Shown here: positions 59,920 to 64,000 of the stretch, one piece after another
How the letters are laid out: each line of letters opens with the position of its first letter
Position numbering within the stretch: the stretch's first letter is position 1
Assembly (NCBI GenBank): GCA_023653785.1
Contig: JAMKCH010001721.1
Location: 98,434-162,433, forward strand
DNA: 64,000 bases
Reading direction: 5' to 3'
Source: Ophioderma brevispina
Taxonomy: Eukaryota > Echinodermata > Ophiuroidea > Amphilepidida > Ophiodermatidae
Notes under the pieces: model-generated
What the model was told of the DNA's origin: nothing
Seen by the model: the letters and a program-made list of their open reading frames with translations, nothing else
Databases searched by the model: none
Made by a program: the position numbers and the translations under genes

Positions 59920-61380
59920 CACCTAAGACAATTATCATCGAGGATTAGCAAGCAAAGCCGTGGTCCATTGTTAACAACAACTTGGCGTATCGAACGAGCG
60001 TGTCTGTTGCGGCTTGGTCATTTTGTGACCCACATGTCAGGTTTGACATATCTGACACGCCATATTCGGGGTTTCATGATCGCATTTAGCTGTGTTTATG
60101 GGAGCTAAATGGGAAATTTATCCGTTTAGATTTTAGACATGGACGGTTATCACGTACATAATCTATCAATCTCAGGTCGTCTGGTCCCTTAAGATGGTTT
60201 TCTTAGGGGTCCCATGGACCCCATCCCGGCACTAACGAGATGAAAACCCTTGGTCACTCGAAGTGTTAAATCTTACTGGAGTAACGCACAGACACAAAGA
60301 CAAGCACACAACAAAATATATGGAGTACTAAATTCAACGGTCGTAAGTTCATACTCACGATATATTAACATTTTAAGCTTAAAAATTATATCTCAAAAAT
60401 TGATTAAGGTTTTGACCTTAAGGTCAAACGCTTATAATTTGTGGATATAAATTTTTAAAGCTTAAAAAAATTTCAGCTTGAGGAAACAATAACTACATAA
60501 GAAAGAACACAAGAGATTTCAAGTCGCGAGGGCGACATTTTCGACCATAAATTTGAACGGAAGTTCCGATTGTTGTTCAAAAAAAAAGACAAACGAAAGG
60601 TAATTTTCTCTAATTTAAATTTTAATGTCATTTTTAAGCCCTACAAACCCATATCCATTAAGAAACAAGCCGTTACCTATATGTAATGTGCAAAAACGTG
60701 AATCGCTTATTGCGTTTAGAAGCAGGTATATCCTTAATCCCTAAATGCCTTATTTGGCATTTTCAAAAATCATGAGGCAGACCCATGCTTGTTTTAAGGG
60801 GAAGTTGTTTACTAGATCTAACAACACAATAACCGCTACCTCCTTTTTGCGTGATGTCAGTTGCTAGGAATTTCCTCTAGGATATATAAAATCAACAAAT
60901 TTGATAACCGTTCTAAAGTTTACTATTGTATTTATCATGCCTCGGAAAACATTGTCAACTTACACTTGATAAAAATATTGCTTTGTACTTGACACATCCA
61001 TAACGGTTTATATTTATATTGCAATTGTCCATCATTGTATGTATAATATTGTGATATTGGTAGTGAAAAATTTCTGTACGAAATGTGTATTGCTTGGACT
61101 ATAAAATGAATGTAACACATTATTGTTTTCATAAATTGTACAGGTTGAATATTTGGTATTAGAAGCTACTATTTTCTCATATATAGCAAAATTCCTAGGC
61201 AAAACTTGTGAATACCACCAAAAAAAATAAGGGGTAGCCGGTATCGTTTTGTTACATCTAGGAGCACTTTCCCCCAAAACATAAGGGCAAGGGTCCGCTC
61301 GTGATTTTTGAAAAGTGGGCCAAAAAATGTTATTGGGATTTTAAGTGATACATTATTCTTTATAATTTCATGTAAATACA
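59920..61380. other. Intron of gene B
   Basis: No exon was recognised. The words CCTTGGTCACT and GTGTTAAA (60250-60270) are collinear with gene A near 6680-6705. A possible weak inverted pair, AAGCTTAAAAATT and AATTTTTAAGCTT-like words, lies at 60375-60470. Confidence 0.5.
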
Positions 61381-61381
61381 G

Positions 61382-61468
61382 TTGATGAAGACTCTGAGAC
61401 AGTTATCTGGACAACTTGGATAATACATATTCCGGTTCTGACCGCAGAGGCTAACCATTACCATGGAC
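61382..61468 (+). pseudogene. Gene B counterpart of exon 7105, degenerate
   Basis: It aligns with 7105-7199: GATGAAGACTCTGA, CTGGACAACTTGGAT, CATATTCC and a GGCTAACCATTACCATGG end. The core L-D-N-L-D is kept, but a frameshift follows, then I-H-I-P-V-L in another frame. The exon is about eight bases shorter. The donor GTAAGG of gene A is replaced by CTAAAAG, so no GT is present at the expected place. The acceptor ATACAG ends at 61381. If these bases are correct, gene B cannot splice normally here. Confidence 0.6.
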
Positions 61469-61469
61469 T

Positions 61470-62648
61470 AAAAGTTTGAGAAATACTACTAAATTAATAA
61501 TAATTGTGAAAAGCGAGAAAACAAAGTATCTAAGCGCTGTACATAAATCACACAAACTCTAAACTAATTTAAAGACAAATTTAAATAAGTAATCAAAGCC
61601 ACCTTTTTCCAGACTATATATACTAATATATAATGATTCTGATTGGATAATATTTAAAGGAACAAAGGCCAGGCTTTATAATAAATATAGTCATAAATAT
61701 TATCATTTAGTCGCGATACACCAAAATGAATTTGTGCCAATTTTGTTGAATGGGACAGGAGTTGTTTCGCGCAGTTAGTTTCATGCCCACGCTGTCTTGC
61801 AGCTCACAAAAGATTGCAACTTTACAAAAGAAACACAGATTAAACTAAACCAAGGAAGTCTAGTTTTATCGACACGGTTTAATAGTCAACATAATCAGTT
61901 CAATGATAAATATCTTCTTTTCATAAATAATAAACAATACAAATATTAATTGCACGTCAATGATATGGAGCTTTGAATTTATTACAAAATTGGTATCTGT
62001 TAAAATCATGCCAGAAGCAATGTAATTGCAACCAAACTAAACACTCCAAATCCAAAAAAATGGTTTTAAAAATATACACTATATTTGTGCATTTACTAAT
62101 TGTTGGAGTCAATAAACATTTTTATTCGGAAGCAAAGTATCAAGGTGTTGGTAGGAATTTGCCTTTCATGATACTTCAAGACCATAAAAACTCTCTCCTC
62201 CAGGTTGCTGTACGCCGCGGACTGTACACGGTTCTCTTCTAACAAACAACATTATGTTGAATGTTATTCACTTTATAAAGCCAGAACTTACTGTTCATAA
62301 CTTCCACCATTAGGTAACTGTTTTCGTATCTTTTAGAGTTTCTTAATGTAGTTAAACCCTTTTTAAAGAATTTCATATTTATTCAAATGTGAATAACTTA
62401 CGTTTAACAAATTCTTACACCAGTTTCACTCAACCAGAAAGTGGCACAAACTCGATTTTTGTGTTCCGCAGTAAACTGGAGTTATCTCTCGATTGAAACA
62501 AGCAAATGAGATGAAACAAAAAATCCTTAAAAGCCTGGTCTTTTCTCTTTAATGTGATGTACAAAACGACTTACTTATGCTGAGATATAATATTGACAAA
62601 AAAAAAAATCGGTTTTTGATTGTACCGTTTTTAGACAGGCTGTATTAA
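61470..62648. other. Intron of gene B
   Basis: AT-rich; nothing recognised apart from short frames without domains. Confidence 0.4.
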
Positions 62649-62784
62649 CCTGCTGATTACAAATCTTGATGAGGTAACTTTGTCATCCTTAAAAGCATTA
62701 TCAAATTTGGTTAATCCCCTCCCCCCTTCCTATCTCAAAATGCTCAAGGATGACATGGAATCATCAAGATTTGGAATCAGCAGG
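62649..62784. repeat. 136-bp palindromic repeat
   Basis: CCTGCTGATTACAAATCTTGATGA...TTTGTCATCCTT pairs with AAGGATGACATGGAATCATCAAGATTTGGAATCAGCAGG, arms of about 40 bases. The same family lies at 8231-8362 and at both ends of the foldback 8363-10410. Confidence 0.8.
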
Positions 62785-62958
62785 TCAATATTGCCGATGA
62801 ACCATCAAAACTTTTCGTGGAGACTTATGAAGAATCCGATTGAAGGTCCAATGGTCTCCCACTGGGCTGCATGAGCATTTTAAAAGTAATTTTAAGTATA
62901 TTTAATCTTGCTGAACAAACGCACACAACTTAGACGTTGTATGTGTTACATATTACAG

Positions 62959-63046
62959 AATAGAATGTGGAGAAAGAACAGGCACCCTAATCAATATGGC
63001 TGTGTTGGAGTAAATCTGAACAACAACTGGTCCATAGGATGGGGAG
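62959..63046 (+). CDS. Gene B exon with R-M-W-R-K, Arg145 replaced
   Basis: This intact 88-base exon has the same length, phase and splice sites as gene A exon 10618. It encodes N-R-M-W-R-K-N-R, G-C-V-G-V-N-L-N-N-N-W and G-W-G. Arg127 and Cys138 are kept, but the motif D-L-N-R-N-W reads N-L-N-N-N-W, so Arg145 is Asn. Arg145 holds the C-terminal carboxylate of the substrate. Its loss predicts no ordinary carboxypeptidase activity. AGG to AAC needs two base changes, so a single read error cannot explain it. The acceptor TTACAG ends at 62958 and the donor GTAATG starts at 63047. Later exons of gene B were not found before the window end. Confidence 0.88.
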
Positions 63047-63131
63047 GTAATGAGACGCGTCTTTCTCTGTCTTTTGCGTCTATTTCTTTGTCAGTTTGTT
63101 TTCCAAAGAGTATGTGTCGTGTTCTTTTTCC

Positions 63132-63170
63132 ACGGTTGCTCTCTCTCTCTCTCCCTCTCTCTCTGTCAAT
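63132..63170 (+). repeat. CT microsatellite
   Basis: CTCTCT/CCCTCT repeats lie after the gene B exon, as after exon 10618 in gene A (10721-10742). Confidence 0.8.
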
Positions 63171-63385
63171 GTATCTCCGCCTCTGCTTCTTATTTTGTGT
63201 TCTTTCTCTGTCTCTATTATCTTTTCCTTATCTCTTTTCTACCTCTTCTACCTCTGACGCTGTTTTAAACGGATTTAAGAATGAATGTTCTCAGTCATCC
63301 AGTAGTTTAAAGTCAAATAATTGGAAATTAAATCAAATACTGGACTCACATTTTTTGTTTGCACCACGTTGCGCCTAGAACCTCT

Positions 63386-64000
63386 AGGCTTCAACTGGTG
63401 GTGATTGACCCGCTGGATTGGTCACATGATGAGAGACGGCTAGGAATTAATTGGATGGCCCTATCCCACGTGTGAGAAAGATTGAATCGCAGTCATCCTT
63501 TTTTTGTTGAGTGATGGTGTTTCAACTCTCTCCCATATGGCTTCTTTAATCCCACGCCGGTGCCATTGCTCCTCCTTACATGTCAAAGATAAACAGCCAA
63601 AAGAAAAACGCTCTAATCTTGTGTATGGGATAGTATGTGCAGGGGAAGACTGTTCTGCCTCATATGTGGGTGAAACAAAACAAGCCCTAAAATCAAGAAT
63701 CAACCAACACCGGAGGCCCAGCACCAACGAGGCCCAAAACTCTGCTGTGTTCTAACATATCACAGAAACTGGACATCCTATTAACTTATCGGGTACCCAA
63801 ATTCTTGATAAGGAGGAGCAATGACACCGGCGTGGGATTAAAGAAGCCATATGGGATAGAATTGAAACACCATCACTCAACAAAAAAGGAGGACTACGAT
63901 TCAATCTTTCTCACATGTGGGATAGGGCCATCCAATTAATTTCTAGCCGTCTCTCATCATGTGACCAATCCAGCGGGTCAATCACCACCAGTTGAAGCCT
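63386..64000 (+). mobile_element. Penelope-like element 3' end flanked by inverted copies
   Basis: The segment 63386-63577 is the inverted match of 63811-64000: AGGCTTCAACTGGTGGTGATT with AATCACCACCAGTTGAAGCCT, and CACGCCGGTG with CACCGGCGTG. Between them lies the GIY-YIG domain. Penelope-like elements often carry tandem or inverted partial copies at their ends, which fits. The right arm reaches the last base of the window, so the true end may lie beyond it. Confidence 0.8.
63590..63950 (+). pseudogene. Penelope-like GIY-YIG endonuclease domain, broken
   Basis: The frame from about 63604 reads N-L-V-Y-G-I-V-C, then C-S-A-S-Y-V-G-E-T, then L-K-S-R-I-N-Q-H. These are the two halves of the GIY-YIG motif, two Cys between them as in the Cys/His motif of Penelope endonucleases, and the catalytic Arg. 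A TAA stops it at 63753. Beyond it H-I-T-E-T-G-H-P-I-N continues the domain, and a TGA near 63821 interrupts again. The inverted copy on the left arm (minus strand) has Trp at that second stop and reads on through I-K-E-A-I-W and P-S-L-N-K-K. The element lacks its reverse transcriptase here. Confidence 0.82.

Overview
This is eukaryotic, AT-rich, intron-rich and very repeat-rich animal DNA. Split M14 carboxypeptidase exons with GT/AG borders, Penelope and LINE remnants, Tc1/mariner-like inverted repeats, tRNA-derived SINE heads and a foldback element like the sea urchin TU transposons suggest a marine invertebrate. An echinoderm or hemichordate is my first guess, without proof. I see no prokaryotic, organellar or viral gene.

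Layout. (1) 1-11.5 kb: the 5' part of carboxypeptidase gene A on the plus strand. It has a possible TATA box and first exon near 1330-1457 and exons at 3017, 3431, 7105, 10618 and 11267. Its last exon is at 30266-30456, after an intron of about 19 kb filled with repeats. (2) 10.5-17.6 kb and 24.3-29.2 kb each hold a tandem pair in which one copy is full of one-base indels. A smaller pair lies at 50.8-51.4 kb. These look like assembly artefacts from unpolished long reads. (3) 31-53 kb is a transposon graveyard. It contains a purine-rich minisatellite, foldback elements, a nearly palindromic Tc1/mariner-like element (39230-40226), pieces of at least three LINE lineages, and a 5.26-kb element with arrayed inverted ends (46555-51814) that splits a LINE reverse transcriptase. 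(4) 53.2-63.05 kb: carboxypeptidase-like gene B, a diverged tandem paralog of gene A's 5' part, with a propeptide exon and four further exons. (5) 63386-64000: the GIY-YIG end of a Penelope-like element between inverted copies of its own 3' end.

How it fits together. A and B are homologous in introns and upstream DNA as well as in exons, so B arose by segmental tandem duplication. Gene A keeps the exons for substrate binding and catalysis (zinc ligand His196, Arg127, Arg145, Glu270 in bovine CPA numbering). Two of its early exons carry single-base deletions inside otherwise perfect motifs. Gene B replaces the carboxylate-binding Arg145 by Asn, has frame breaks in three exons and appears to lack one donor site. 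It is either a decaying paralog, a non-catalytic relative, or a victim of poor base quality. The exon for about residues 205-247 was not found in gene A, and gene B runs off the window.
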